Shown in pieces: positions 24,412-32,871 of a stretch of 32,871 nt of DNA. The stretch's first letter is position 1, and each line of letters begins with the position of its first letter. The translations under genes were made by a program, and so were the position numbers. The notes under the pieces are model-generated. The model was not told where the DNA came from. It saw nothing but the letters and a program-made list of their open reading frames with translations, and did not search any database. This DNA is from Vibrio splendidus 12E03 (GTDB lineage Bacteria; Pseudomonadota; Gammaproteobacteria; Enterobacterales; Vibrionaceae), in contig NZ_AJZD02000311.1 of assembly GCF_000272105.2 (NCBI RefSeq), positions 1 to 32,871 of the forward strand, given 5' to 3'.

Positions 24412-25434
24412 ATGCTTAACAACCCTTTAGCTGAAGCTCGTTGGTTACGTTTTAAAGCAAACAAGCGTGGTTTTATCTCCCTTTGGATATTTACCATCTT
24501 ATTTGGACTGAGCCTGTTCGCTGAGATCATCGCCAACGATAAGCCACTCTTAGTTTCTTATGATAATCAGTGGTTTGTACCCGTCATTAATGAGTATGCC
24601 GAGACCGAATTTGGCGGCGAGTTTGAAACCGAAGCGGATTACAAAGACCCGTATGTTATCGAACTTATTGAAGACAGCGGTTACATCGTTTGGCCAATCA
24701 TTCCGTTTAGTTACGACACAATAAACTTCGATATTTCAGGCGCGGTGCCGTCGGAGCCCGATTCAGTGAATTGGTTAGGAACCGATGATAAAGGGCGAGA
24801 TGTATTAGCTCGCATCATTTATGGGTTCCGGATCTCTGTTCTGTTTGGTTTCATTCTGACGATTGTATCGAGCGTGATTGGTGTGGTTGTCGGGGCGACA
24901 CAAGGTTACTACGGTGGTTGGGTTGATCTATTCGGACAACGCTTCATTGAAGTGTGGTCTGGTATGCCGACCCTGTTCTTGTTGATCATTCTGTCGAGTT
25001 TTATCGAGCCGAATTTCTGGTGGTTGCTCGGAATAATGGTGCTCTTCAGTTGGATGAGTTTAGTGGGCATCGTGCGTGCGGAATTCCTACGCTGTCGAAA
25101 CTTTGATTACGTAAGAGCCGCGCAAGCGATGGGTGTGGACGACAAGCGCATTATGCTTCGTCACATGCTACCCAACGCGATGGTAGCATCGTTAACCATG
25201 ATGCCGTTTATTCTTTCAGGCTCTGTCACCACATTAACGTCGTTAGATTTCTTAGGCTTTGGTTTGCCTGCGGGCTCGCCTTCATTAGGTGAGCTATTGG
25301 CGCAAGGTAAAGCTAACTTGCAAGCGCCTTGGCTTGGTATCTCTGCTTTCGTCGTGCTTTCACTGATGCTTACGTTACTTGTCTTCGTTGGTGAAGCGGT
25401 ACGTGATGCCTTCGACCCACATCAACAGAAGTAA
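24412..25434 (+). CDS. yejE: Peptide ABC transporter permease YejE
   Basis: The 340-residue permease of the DppC/OppC class begins with a short cytoplasmic segment (LAEARWLRFKANKRGFISLW) and a first helix. The usual NWLGTDDKGRDVLARIIYG and the EAA loop YVRAAQAMGVDDKRIMLRHM follow. A periplasmic insert at about residues 45-115 is characteristic of YejE. The start is 31 bases after yejB, with AAAGG somewhat distant. Confidence 0.95.
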   Translation: MLNNPLAEARWLRFKANKRGFISLWIFTILFGLSLFAEIIANDKPLLVSYDNQWFVPVINEYAETEFGGEFETEADYKDPYVIELIEDSGYIVWPIIPFSYDTINFDISGAVPSEPDSVNWLGTDDKGRDVLARIIYGFRISVLFGFILTIVSSVIGVVVGATQGYYGGWVDLFGQRFIEVWSGMPTLFLLIILSSFIEPNFWWLLGIMVLFSWMSLVGIVRAEFLRCRNFDYVRAAQAMGVDDKRIMLRHMLPNAMVASLTMMPFILSGSVTTLTSLDFLGFGLPAGSPSLGELLAQGKANLQAPWLGISAFVVLSLMLTLLVFVGEAVRDAFDPHQQK

Positions 25435-25443
25435 GGATAAGTT

Positions 25444-27066
25444 ATGACTTCAAATACAACGCCTGCTTCTCCAGTTTTGACCATCGACAAATTGTCGGTC
25501 GGTTTCGGGCGAAAAGATTCGATAGAACAAGTGACTCACGATGTCTCGTTGGAGATATTCAAAGGTGAGACATTGGCGCTGGTAGGAGAGAGTGGTTCAG
25601 GTAAATCGGTTACCGCTAATTCAGTGTTAAAACTGCTGCCTAAAGGCTCATCGCACTACTTAAATGGTAAGATTAACTTCTCTGGCACCGATATTCTGAG
25701 TTGTTCTGAAAGACAGTTACGTGGGATTCGTGGTGGCCGCATTGGTATGATCTTCCAAGAGCCCATGGTTTCGCTTAACCCACTTCACCGAGTTGGTAAG
25801 CAGCTGGTTGAAACTCTCTCTATTCACCGTGGTATGCGAACCAATAAAGCTCAAGCCTTGGCGATAGAGTGGCTTTCAAAGGTGGGCATTCGCTACCCCG
25901 AGCAGAAGATTTCAGCATATCCTCACGAGCTATCTGGTGGAGAGCGTCAGCGTGTGATGATCGCAATGGCACTGATCAACGAACCTGAGCTACTTATCGC
26001 TGATGAGCCGACGACGGCATTGGATGTATCGGTACAAGCGCAGATTTTGGATTTGTTGAAAGACCTACAACAAGAGCTGGGTATGGCGATGCTTTTCATT
26101 ACTCATGACTTAAGTATCGTTCGTAAAATTGCCGACAGAGTGGCGGTAATGAAAGATGGCCGCTTAGTTGAAAGCAATGACTGTAAAACACTCTTTAATG
26201 CACCATCTCACCCTTATACTCAAAAACTTATCAATTCCGATCCAAAAGGTTTACCTGTTCCTGTATCACCGGAAAGTAAACCTCTGCTCAACGTCGACCA
26301 ACTGCGTGTTTGGTTCCCAATTACGGGAGGCTTATTCAAGCGGACGATTTCGCATGTTAAAGCAGTCACCGACATGGAGTTCAGCTTGAAAAAGGGGCAC
26401 TCAATCGGTTTAGTTGGCGAAAGTGGCTCTGGTAAATCGACAACCGGTATGGCGATATTGAAGTTGGTGGAGAGTGAAGGTTCAATTACCTACGCAGATG
26501 AACAAATTCAAGGCTTAAATCGCCAACAGATGCTACCGTTTCGAAGCCGTATGCAAGTGGTCTTTCAAGACCCATTCTCGGCGTTGAACCCAAGAATGTC
26601 AGTGGCTCAGGTGATTGGTGAGGGTTTGTTAGTGCATCAACAATTGGACGACACTGAACTCGATCAACGCATCTGTGACGTAATGAAAGAGGTCGACCTC
26701 GATCCTGAGACTCGCCATCGTTACCCAAATGAGTTTTCTGGCGGCCAAAGGCAGCGTATTGCGATTGCTCGTGCTCTGATCCTTAAGCCAGAGTTTATCT
26801 TGCTCGATGAACCGACCTCGTCACTCGACAGAACCGTTCAAGCGCAGGTGCTGGATCTGTTGAAATCACTTCAAGAAAAGTATGGCCTAACATATCTGTT
26901 TATTAGTCATGATCTGAATGTCGTGAAATCCTTGTGTCATTACACTATCGTCATGAAAGCGGGCGAGGTAATAGAGAAGGGCGATACTGAGGCTTTGTTT
27001 GGCAATCCGCAGCATGAATATACCAAGCAGCTTGTAAGTCTTTCGAATGTTGGTGGGTCTCTATAG
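25444..27066 (+). CDS. yejF: Peptide ABC transporter ATPase, fused double domain
   Basis: The 540-residue protein joins two ABC ATPases that are separate (DppD and DppF) in other peptide importers. Both halves keep Walker A (GESGSGKS), signature ([15 protein letters not shown] and [15 protein letters not shown]) and Walker B ([12 protein letters not shown] and [12 protein letters not shown]), so both sites should hydrolyse ATP. AAGGA precedes the ATG nine bases after yejE. It completes the YejABEF operon. Confidence 0.96.
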   Translation: MTSNTTPASPVLTIDKLSVGFGRKDSIEQVTHDVSLEIFKGETLALVGESGSGKSVTANSVLKLLPKGSSHYLNGKINFSGTDILSCSERQLRGIRGGRIGMIFQEPMVSLNPLHRVGKQLVETLSIHRGMRTNKAQALAIEWLSKVGIRYPEQKISAYPHELSGGERQRVMIAMALINEPELLIADEPTTALDVSVQAQILDLLKDLQQELGMAMLFITHDLSIVRKIADRVAVMKDGRLVESNDCKTLFNAPSHPYTQKLINSDPKGLPVPVSPESKPLLNVDQLRVWFPITGGLFKRTISHVKAVTDMEFSLKKGHSIGLVGESGSGKSTTGMAILKLVESEGSITYADEQIQGLNRQQMLPFRSRMQVVFQDPFSALNPRMSVAQVIGEGLLVHQQLDDTELDQRICDVMKEVDLDPETRHRYPNEFSGGQRQRIAIARALILKPEFILLDEPTSSLDRTVQAQVLDLLKSLQEKYGLTYLFISHDLNVVKSLCHYTIVMKAGEVIEKGDTEALFGNPQHEYTKQLVSLSNVGGSL

Positions 27067-27082
27067 CGCGGGGAAGATGATT

Positions 27083-27130
27083 AAAACAAATGACTTCTGA
27101 TTCAATTCAACATGGTCATTTGTTTGTTTT
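27083..27130 (+). terminator. Terminator of the yej operon
   Basis: AAAACAAATGAC (27083-27094) pairs with GTCATTTGTTT (27115-27125), followed by a T-rich tail, right after yejF. Confidence 0.75.
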
Positions 27131-27183
27131 ACGATTACACTGCGCCCAATATTTCTGAAGTACATATTTAGGTAGAGGTCACC

Positions 27184-27720
27184 ATGGACCAAGAACATTA
27201 CGAAGACGCTGATTACGAAGATTACGAGCACGGTGAAGAAGGTGAAGAGATCGAAATCGAAGCCATTGGTATCGATGTCTCGTCTCAGCCAATCGAGCTC
27301 TATAAAGTGTTTAAGATTGCTAACCTAGTTAGCGGTGGCGGCGAAGCTAAGCACATCATCTCTGAAGGCTACGTAGCGGTAAATGGTGAGCTAGAAACGC
27401 GTAAGCGTCGTAAAATGTACGATGGCGACTTCTTTGAATTCAACCAAGAATACTATGTAGTGGTGTGTGATCAGCCAGTACAAGAAGAAACAGAAAAGCC
27501 AAAACAGAAAGATGCGCCTAAGAAAGATAACAAGGCGAAGAAAGGTCAGTCTAAAAAGGATTCTAAGAAGAAAGAGTCTAAGAAAAGCAAAGCAGAAATG
27601 TTAAGCGCAAAGGCTGAACCAAAGAAAGAGAAAAAAGAGAAGAAACCGAAAAAGAAAGCGGATACACCTAAGCCAACACGTGACGATAAAAGCGGCCGTA
27701 ATTCGATTGAATTCTTCTAA
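27184..27720 (+). CDS. S4-domain RNA-binding protein with lysine-rich tail
   Basis: The 178-residue protein has three parts. The first 30 residues are very acidic (rich in Glu, Asp and Tyr). A compact S4 domain at about 36-98 resembles YbcJ/YaaA-type proteins (IELYKVFKIANLVSGGGEAK, EGYVAVNGELETRKRRKMYD). A tail of about 75 residues is dominated by Lys, Glu and Ser (KPKKKADTPKPTRDDKSGRN). The S4 domain binds structured RNA. The tail probably adds non-specific RNA or ribosome contact, while the acidic head may balance it. E. coli YbcJ is only the S4 part. GAGGT precedes the ATG. Confidence 0.85.
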   Translation: MDQEHYEDADYEDYEHGEEGEEIEIEAIGIDVSSQPIELYKVFKIANLVSGGGEAKHIISEGYVAVNGELETRKRRKMYDGDFFEFNQEYYVVVCDQPVQEETEKPKQKDAPKKDNKAKKGQSKKDSKKKESKKSKAEMLSAKAEPKKEKKEKKPKKKADTPKPTRDDKSGRNSIEFF

Positions 27721-27795
27721 ATTATAGCTCTAAATTACAGCGCTTAATATTATTCTTCTACAACGTTTAACTTCGGTTTTGCGTCAAGTAGATAC

Positions 27796-27828
27796 CAAAA
27801 AGCTCACTGTGATAGTGAGCCTTTTTTG
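27796..27828. terminator. Bidirectional terminator
   Basis: GCTCACT (27802-27808) pairs with AGTGAGC (27814-27820), flanked by A on the left and by T on the right. It can end both the S4 gene and the symporter gene, which converge here. Confidence 0.92.
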
Positions 27829-27857
27829 TTGTCGCTAGGTTGAGTTTGAGGAGAACC

Positions 27858-29591
27858 TTAGCTGACTTGTTCTACTTCATTTGACTGCTTAGAGCGCTTG
27901 AATGAGTAAATTACATAACCGATGACGCATGCAGCAACAATAACAGAGCAGACTCGGATAAAGTTAATCAACATCGGTGCGTTCTCTATGAACTCGTTAA
28001 TCCCCCAAAGTAGAACGAGTGAGAACACAAACATGACGAGTAGCCCCCAACACGGTGCATCGATTTTACCCGGCACAACATACCAACCATCTTCTTTGAT
28101 CGGCTTGTTCAAGCGCGCATACTCTGCTTGCTGACCTTTGACTGTATAAAGGTGCATTTCTGTCTGTTTGCCAGTCAGTAGCAAGCTTGCAGCGTACGCG
28201 ACAATCGCATTGACGAAAACACCGATGACACAGTACCAAGGCCAAGCTATGTCAGTCGCAACAGCAACATACCAAATCGCCACGAAGCTTGCTGCGACAC
28301 CAATTAATAGTCCCTTTTCTGTAATATGTTTGGAGTAGAAACCAAGCACGAACATACAGAAATTTGCACCTACAAAATAGGACCCCGCTTTACTCAATAT
28401 TTCTAAAACTGAGCCTGTGCTGGTTGCAAACATGAAGGCTGGAATGATGATACATAATGCCCACATAACCGTGAAGAAACGCGATACTTTGAGGTAATGT
28501 TCCTCTGACTCGTTCTTCTTGTAAAAGCGCTTATAGAAGTCAGTAACAGAGACGGTAGCCATAGAGTTAAAAGCGGAATCTAGGCTCGACATACTTGCTG
28601 CAAGAATCGCCGCTGCGATGATTCCCATCAGCCCTGGCATACCATATTCGCTGGCATAGTGCAGGATAATGGTATTGCCATTCTCAAACTCTTTACCATC
28701 GTAGTAAGCGTTAAATAATACGCCTAACAGAATGAATACGAAGTAGATGAAGAAAGCAACGTAACCCATCATTAGCATCGCTTTTTTCGCATCACCCATA
28801 TTTTTAGCCGCCATACAGCGTTGAACCATCATTTGGTTACCGCCATACACAGTCGTGTGGAACATTGTCATTGCGATAACTCCAGCCCATACCGTGGTAA
28901 CTTGGCTTAAATCTAAATTGGTTTGCAGCGCATTGGTCATGCCTTCTGACTTAAGGTTTTGCATCACTTCAGTCATTGGTTGTGGCATGCCGTTCCAAAC
29001 GGCTTCGATAATGATGAATGCACCAAGAAACAGAATGACAGCTTGAATGACATCAGTCCAAATAACGGCGGCAATTCCCCCCATTACGGTATAGATTAGC
29101 GCGATAACAGTAACAATGACGATGCAGTAAGTAACGTCGATACCGGTAATGAACTCGAGGATTAACGAGGTTGCATATAAGACCGCAGCTGAGCTTATCG
29201 CCTGTTTAATTAAGAAAATCAAAGACAGAGTGATACGCGAGGCTTTACCAAAGCGTCGTTCTTGATATTCATAAATTGAAGTGAGGCCGTTGTTGTAGAA
29301 AAACGGCATAAACACAGCAACAATAAAGAAAATCACCAAAGGGTAGTTTAGGTGGATAGCGATCACCGATAAGCCTTCTTTGTAAGACCAAGCCGGCCCG
29401 CCCAAGAAAGACATCGCACTGACATAGGTACACACAACAGAAATGCCGATCGCCCACCATGGAATATTTCTATCGCCTAATGCAAATTGGCTGGCGGAAG
29501 TGACACGTCTACCGACGAGTGCCCCCATAACTAAAGTAAGGACGATATAAGTACCAAGAATTGTCCAGTTTAATGCTCCAAACTCATACAT
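27858..29591 (-). CDS. Sodium/solute symporter (SSS family)
   Basis: The 577-residue membrane protein has about 13 or 14 hydrophobic helices. It shows SSS-family hallmarks: GRRVTSASQFALGDRNIPWW near the start, and MGGIAAVIWTDVIQAVILFL as the SSS signature. SSLDSAFNSMATVSVTDFYK is the region that holds sodium-site residues in relatives. It should take up a sugar, amino acid or organic acid with Na+; the substrate cannot be read. I start at ATG 29591, with AAAGGA seven bases before it, rather than the GTG at 29597. The start overlaps the stop of the upstream SnoaL-like gene, so the transporter is translationally coupled to it. Confidence 0.92.
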   Translation of the reverse strand: MYEFGALNWTILGTYIVLTLVMGALVGRRVTSASQFALGDRNIPWWAIGISVVCTYVSAMSFLGGPAWSYKEGLSVIAIHLNYPLVIFFIVAVFMPFFYNNGLTSIYEYQERRFGKASRITLSLIFLIKQAISSAAVLYATSLILEFITGIDVTYCIVIVTVIALIYTVMGGIAAVIWTDVIQAVILFLGAFIIIEAVWNGMPQPMTEVMQNLKSEGMTNALQTNLDLSQVTTVWAGVIAMTMFHTTVYGGNQMMVQRCMAAKNMGDAKKAMLMMGYVAFFIYFVFILLGVLFNAYYDGKEFENGNTIILHYASEYGMPGLMGIIAAAILAASMSSLDSAFNSMATVSVTDFYKRFYKKNESEEHYLKVSRFFTVMWALCIIIPAFMFATSTGSVLEILSKAGSYFVGANFCMFVLGFYSKHITEKGLLIGVAASFVAIWYVAVATDIAWPWYCVIGVFVNAIVAYAASLLLTGKQTEMHLYTVKGQQAEYARLNKPIKEDGWYVVPGKIDAPCWGLLVMFVFSLVLLWGINEFIENAPMLINFIRVCSVIVAACVIGYVIYSFKRSKQSNEVEQVS

Positions 29592-30579
29592 GCTCACGTC
29601 CTTTTAATTGTTCTTCCATTTGTCCAAACAGGTCGTAACCAAGCTGTTTTAAGATGTGTGCGATATCGATAGCGACCCAGTTCTCCTTGAGTAATTCGCC
29701 TTCGCGTCGCCAGATATCCATAACGCGAAGCTCGATGTGCTTGCCAGTTGGTGCTAACCCTAACCAACCACTGCTGCCAGTATGTGTACCGTGCATGTGT
29801 GGCCAACCACCAGTGGATACGTAGTCATTTTTGGACAAAATATTGAGCTCGATATCGACACTTCGATCAGGGAAGGCAAATACAAATGGTCCTTGGTGTT
29901 GGTCTCGGAAACCTTGGATTCCACGTGTAGTACCAATCGCAGCTGGCCCGTACCACATAAAGTCGTCATGCCAGTAGTTTTCTAGATCCATTGAATCAAG
30001 GCGTTTACCATCAAATCGACCCAAGCAAGCCAACATGTCTAGCACTAGCTTTTGGCTTTTCTCACTCTCTTGTGCTGCGATGCTACCTGTCTGTATTCCG
30101 TCTTGAGTCGCTGGGGCAGGGACCAATCCAGAGTGACCTAGGCTTGCTCGCAACGGATTTACGCCAACTTGGTTCATGGCATCGATAAAATCAGGGATTA
30201 GATAGGATTCAACAATTTGACCCTCTTGGATACAAACCATTTCGGTGTAGCGCAAGTAGAGTGTTTTTCCTGTTGCCGGGATACCAAATAGCGGTTGTGC
30301 AAATGTGCCCACAAAATAACCGGTAGAGTTTACCCAAGTGCGGCCTTCGTATTCACCTTGCATAATGATTGAAGGGCGTCGTTCAACATCAGGTAACGAG
30401 TTAATTAGCGGTAATAGAAATGCTTGCTCGGTGGCTTCGACACCAGAGAGGTCGTTAATTGGGTGAGCGACACACCACTTAACGTCGGCATTTAGCATCT
30501 CGTGAGCGACTTGAGTACGCTCTGAAGAGTGAGCGTTAAAATACGTTTTGTAGAAATTTTCAATCAAGCTGTTCAACAT
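29584..30579 (-). CDS. Double SnoaL-like (NTF2-fold) protein A
   Basis: The 331-residue product is a tandem of two SnoaL-like domains (about residues 1-145 and 185-320). Each half has the pattern of an early Pro-Asp pair (SLPDVERRP; AFPDRSVDI), a strand ending in Gly-Thr (VGTFAQP; MHGTHTG), a TGK turn (PATGKTLYL; PTGKHIELR) and an Asp near the end (PDFIDAMN; AIDIAHILK). SnoaL proteins are cyclases, isomerases or hydrolases acting on small molecules in a cone-shaped pocket. No signal peptide is present. It lies between a second double-SnoaL gene (17 bases upstream) and the symporter, which it overlaps. The substrate is unknown. Confidence 0.82.
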   Translation of the reverse strand: MLNSLIENFYKTYFNAHSSERTQVAHEMLNADVKWCVAHPINDLSGVEATEQAFLLPLINSLPDVERRPSIIMQGEYEGRTWVNSTGYFVGTFAQPLFGIPATGKTLYLRYTEMVCIQEGQIVESYLIPDFIDAMNQVGVNPLRASLGHSGLVPAPATQDGIQTGSIAAQESEKSQKLVLDMLACLGRFDGKRLDSMDLENYWHDDFMWYGPAAIGTTRGIQGFRDQHQGPFVFAFPDRSVDIELNILSKNDYVSTGGWPHMHGTHTGSSGWLGLAPTGKHIELRVMDIWRREGELLKENWVAIDIAHILKQLGYDLFGQMEEQLKGREHV

Positions 30580-30596
30580 GTTATTTCCTTATATAG

Positions 30597-31571
30597 TTAA
30601 CCGATTTGGATTAAAATCTGTTTCCAGACAGCACTTTCATCAAGTAGCGTAAATTCTCTGCGTAGACCCCAAGGTCCAAACTCTGCATGGCTGATTCCCA
30701 TGATGTAAACGTCTTTTCCTGTAGGCTTTCCAAACATGCCGTAGCCTTCATGCTTGCCTTGTAGCGACCAGCGAATAGCCGCACGTGGTGACATCATTTC
30801 GTCATTGCGACCAATACGGTGGTGAATTTTGAATTCCGCGTTCGGAAATGAAGAGCGCAGCGACATCCAAAACTGGTCGATCTCGTTATGAGAGAGTGCA
30901 GTTTGACCACCCGTGTATTCACCGATACAAGCTCGGTCATATTCTTTTGGTATTACTGAGAACTCAGCACTCATTACACGGCGCAGTATGTCTTCATAAC
31001 GCTGACCGTACTCATCGTCGTTACCTACGCCAAGGTAAGGGCCTTGTATATCGACTTGGGGAGTAAAAGGGTATGAGCATTGTTCAACGCCACCCTCTAT
31101 TTCGATTTGTTGACGCGCGTACTCTTCTGACGTCATACCGAGTTGGCTTGAAATCGCAGCGATGTCTCGGATCATCCACTCGTCATTGATTTGGTTATTG
31201 ATGGCATGGCAGTCTGCGATAATTCGAAACTTAAGTGTTTTATTCGTGGCTTTGCCAAACACGCCATCGTTAGTGTGCGTTGCTGTTGAAATGATTCGAT
31301 GTGATGAAAGCATGCCTTGTTCAGGAGTCCCTGACCAAATCACGTCTTCACCCAGTAAGGTACGGTTTGGGAACTCGGCTAGTGTGCCCATGGTCGCGCT
31401 GATGACCTGTTCGTTTCCCTTTGTGATAGATAGTGGTGTACGGACGATAATGTCAGGTGAGTAATAGTTATGTAGGGTACTCAGGCCTCGATTTTCCCAA
31501 ATCTCTTTAGTGATGCCTAATATGTAATCTGGAAAATCTTGCCATTTAGAATCAAAGCCAACCATAGCCAT
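30597..31571 (-). CDS. Double SnoaL-like (NTF2-fold) protein B
   Basis: The 324-residue product also appears to carry two SnoaL-like domains (about 10-150 and 185-320), diverged from protein A. Visible marks include the N-terminal IVRTPLSITKGNEQVISATM and FPNRTLLGEDVIWSG, and the C-terminal FPNAEFKIHHRIGRNDEM and MFGKPTGKDVYIMGISH. A near-perfect AGGAGGTGA precedes ATG 31571, so it should be strongly translated. It is the first gene of a three-gene unit with protein A and the symporter. Proteins A and B may form a hetero-complex or act in sequence on the imported compound. This is inference. Confidence 0.78.
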   Translation of the reverse strand: MAMVGFDSKWQDFPDYILGITKEIWENRGLSTLHNYYSPDIIVRTPLSITKGNEQVISATMGTLAEFPNRTLLGEDVIWSGTPEQGMLSSHRIISTATHTNDGVFGKATNKTLKFRIIADCHAINNQINDEWMIRDIAAISSQLGMTSEEYARQQIEIEGGVEQCSYPFTPQVDIQGPYLGVGNDDEYGQRYEDILRRVMSAEFSVIPKEYDRACIGEYTGGQTALSHNEIDQFWMSLRSSFPNAEFKIHHRIGRNDEMMSPRAAIRWSLQGKHEGYGMFGKPTGKDVYIMGISHAEFGPWGLRREFTLLDESAVWKQILIQIG

Positions 31572-32036
31572 TAATCACCTCCTGATGCGTCATAAAATTA
31601 GTTATTGGATTATTTTTGGTTACGTATCCAATATTGCCTTTTGTTATCACTGTGTCAATGAGGTGTTTTGCATATGTTTCTTTATTGTGGGTTAGATCGG
31701 TTTTTTAACATCTCTCCAAAGAGGTTTCTCTTAAAACTAATTGCGTAAAAGTCCACTATTTATCGAGTGTATATGAATGACTTGATTGTGTTTGAAGTTA
31801 GTTTTTTCATTTAAGTTATTGTATTTATGCAGTATTAAATTTTCATGAAGAAGTGAGTATTAAATCAGAGAATGCTTTATGACGATCTATTAAATCGAAG
31901 TTATGACGAGAGGAAGTTTAGAGTAATGATTCTTATACGAGGGGGGGATTACTTGAATTGTTAATTTTTTGTATGGATTTATTTAACTATTGATGAATGC
32001 GCATGCAACAATAAGTTTGGGAATGGTTGGATTGAA
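31572..32036. other. Intergenic region ahead of the SnoaL-symporter unit
   Basis: This very AT-rich gap of about 465 bases should contain the promoter of the three-gene unit, which is separated from the TRAP gene by a terminator. I see no clear operator or small gene in it. A run of seven G occurs at about 31942-31948. Confidence 0.5.
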
Positions 32037-32069
32037 AAAGCCACTCAAAGGTGAATATCAAGTGGCTTT
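32034..32069 (-). terminator. Terminator after the TRAP transporter gene
   Basis: AAAGCCACT (32037-32045) pairs with AGTGGCTTT (32061-32069), followed on the minus strand by a T run. It lies 15 bases past the stop codon. Confidence 0.88.
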
Positions 32070-32083
32070 GTTCATGAGAGCGC

Positions 32084-32871
32084 TTAAGACAATAACTCTG
32101 GAAGATACAGTGATATCGCTGGAATAAAGGTAATGATCATCAAAGCGACGAGCATGGCTCCAATCCAGCCTAGAATCGCACGAGATAGCGACTCAATCGG
32201 CACATTACCTACTTGGCTTGCCATAAATAGGTTGGCGCCGAGTGGGGGAGTCACAAACCCGATGGCTAGGTTCACGATCATCACGATACCGAAGTGAATT
32301 GGGTCCATTCCTAATGCAGTCACGATGGGCAGCAAGATTGGAGTTAAGATAACAATCGCCGCTAATGTCTCCATGAATGTACCGACGATCAGTAACAATG
32401 CAGTGATACATAGCAAGATGAGCAGCTTGTTTTCCGTGATAGAGAGAATGAACTGTGCGATTTCAGTTGGCAGACGTTCAAGCGTTAAGATTCGACCAAA
32501 GGTGACCGAAGCGCCCACAATCACAAGTACTGCCCCCACCAATAACGAAGATTCTAAAATGATCTTCACGACCTTTTTGTAATCCAGCTCTTTGTAGACA
32601 AACATGCCGAAAAACAACCCGTATAACACACCAATCGCTGCGGATTCTGTTGGTGTAAATAAACCAGAGTAGATGCCGCCAAGAATGATTACGGGTAATA
32701 GCATCGCCCAAATCGCTTCTTTAAGTGCTGCCAGTCGCTCAGGCCATGTTGCTTTCTTGTCGTTACCTTTGTAGCCGCGGATTTTAGATACGATCAAACA
32801 GTAACCGATAAGGACCAAGCCAACTACAATTCCAGGTACGATACCCGCCATAAACATTTTGGTTACGGATA
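32084..32871 (-). CDS. dctM: TRAP transporter large permease (DctM), C-terminal part
   Basis: The frame is open to the window edge; about 260 of the usual 425 or so residues are visible. Many hydrophobic helices and the family blocks GLFTPTESAAIGVLYGLFFG, GTFMETLAAIVILTPILLPI and VNLAIGFVTPPLGANLFMAS identify the large membrane subunit of a TRAP-type importer. Such importers use a Na+ gradient and a periplasmic binding protein to take up organic acids or related anions. The small permease and binding-protein genes should lie upstream, beyond the window. It shares orientation with the SnoaL-symporter unit but ends in its own terminator. Confidence 0.95.
   Translation of the reverse strand, partial: SVTKMFMAGIVPGIVVGLVLIGYCLIVSKIRGYKGNDKKATWPERLAALKEAIWAMLLPVIILGGIYSGLFTPTESAAIGVLYGLFFGMFVYKELDYKKVVKIILESSLLVGAVLVIVGASVTFGRILTLERLPTEIAQFILSITENKLLILLCITALLLIVGTFMETLAAIVILTPILLPIVTALGMDPIHFGIVMIVNLAIGFVTPPLGANLFMASQVGNVPIESLSRAILGWIGAMLVALMIITFIPAISLYLPELLS

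Noticed and set aside
31942..31948. Run of seven G as a phase-variable tract
   Set aside because: It lies in a non-coding gap with no clear promoter spacing, so there is no support for switching.

Overview
The window looks like a Vibrio chromosome (inferred, not proven). VCR-like attC sites of about 125 bp, a complete rbsDACBKR ribose operon, a yejABEF peptide importer and c-di-GMP/hybrid-kinase signalling genes all fit Vibrionaceae. No integrase, tRNA, rRNA or CRISPR array is visible.

Bases 1-5411 are the distal end of a chromosomal (super)integron. The attC sites lie downstream of their cassette genes on the + strand, so intI should lie to the left, outside the window. In order: a partial IS110-family element; a cassette gene of unknown function; a cassette with no intact gene; a cassette encoding a YqfB-like ASCH enzyme (predicted N4-acetylcytidine amidohydrolase); a complete 1186-bp IS110-family element sitting inside that cassette's attC; an alpha/beta-hydrolase cassette; and a reverse-oriented RelE/ParE-type toxin-antitoxin cassette. 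The last attC (5345-5411) is half VCR-like and half something else, and it overlaps the end of a DoxX-like pseudogene, so the array probably stops there. The most striking signal is the roughly 175-nt structured region upstream of the complete IS110 recombinase. It can be read as a bridge RNA whose two target-guide segments match the attC end into which the element has inserted.

Bases 5900-11743 are ordinary chromosome: a CSS-EAL c-di-GMP phosphodiesterase, a secreted LprI/DUF1311 protein, a nitrilase-family amidohydrolase, and a CHASE3-HAMP-kinase-REC-HPt hybrid sensor kinase. The kinase lacks the central residues of its ATP-binding G2 box.

Bases 11965-18464 are the ribose locus, read right to left: rbsD, rbsA, rbsC, rbsB, rbsK, rbsR. 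Two identical 16-bp palindromic operators and a CRP-like site lie upstream of rbsD. Hairpins between rbsC/rbsB, rbsB/rbsK and rbsK/rbsR and a strong terminator after rbsR suggest tuned expression within the operon.

Bases 18513-21077 hold a stand-alone winged-helix regulator, a small outer-membrane beta-barrel protein and an endonuclease/exonuclease/phosphatase-family protein. Bases 21384-27066 are yejABEF, followed by an S4-domain RNA-binding protein with a lysine-rich tail.

Bases 27858-32871 (all minus strand) hold a sodium/solute symporter translationally coupled to two genes that each encode two SnoaL-like (NTF2-fold) domains, preceded by a TRAP-transporter large subunit cut by the window edge. 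This looks like an uptake-and-conversion locus for an unidentified small molecule.
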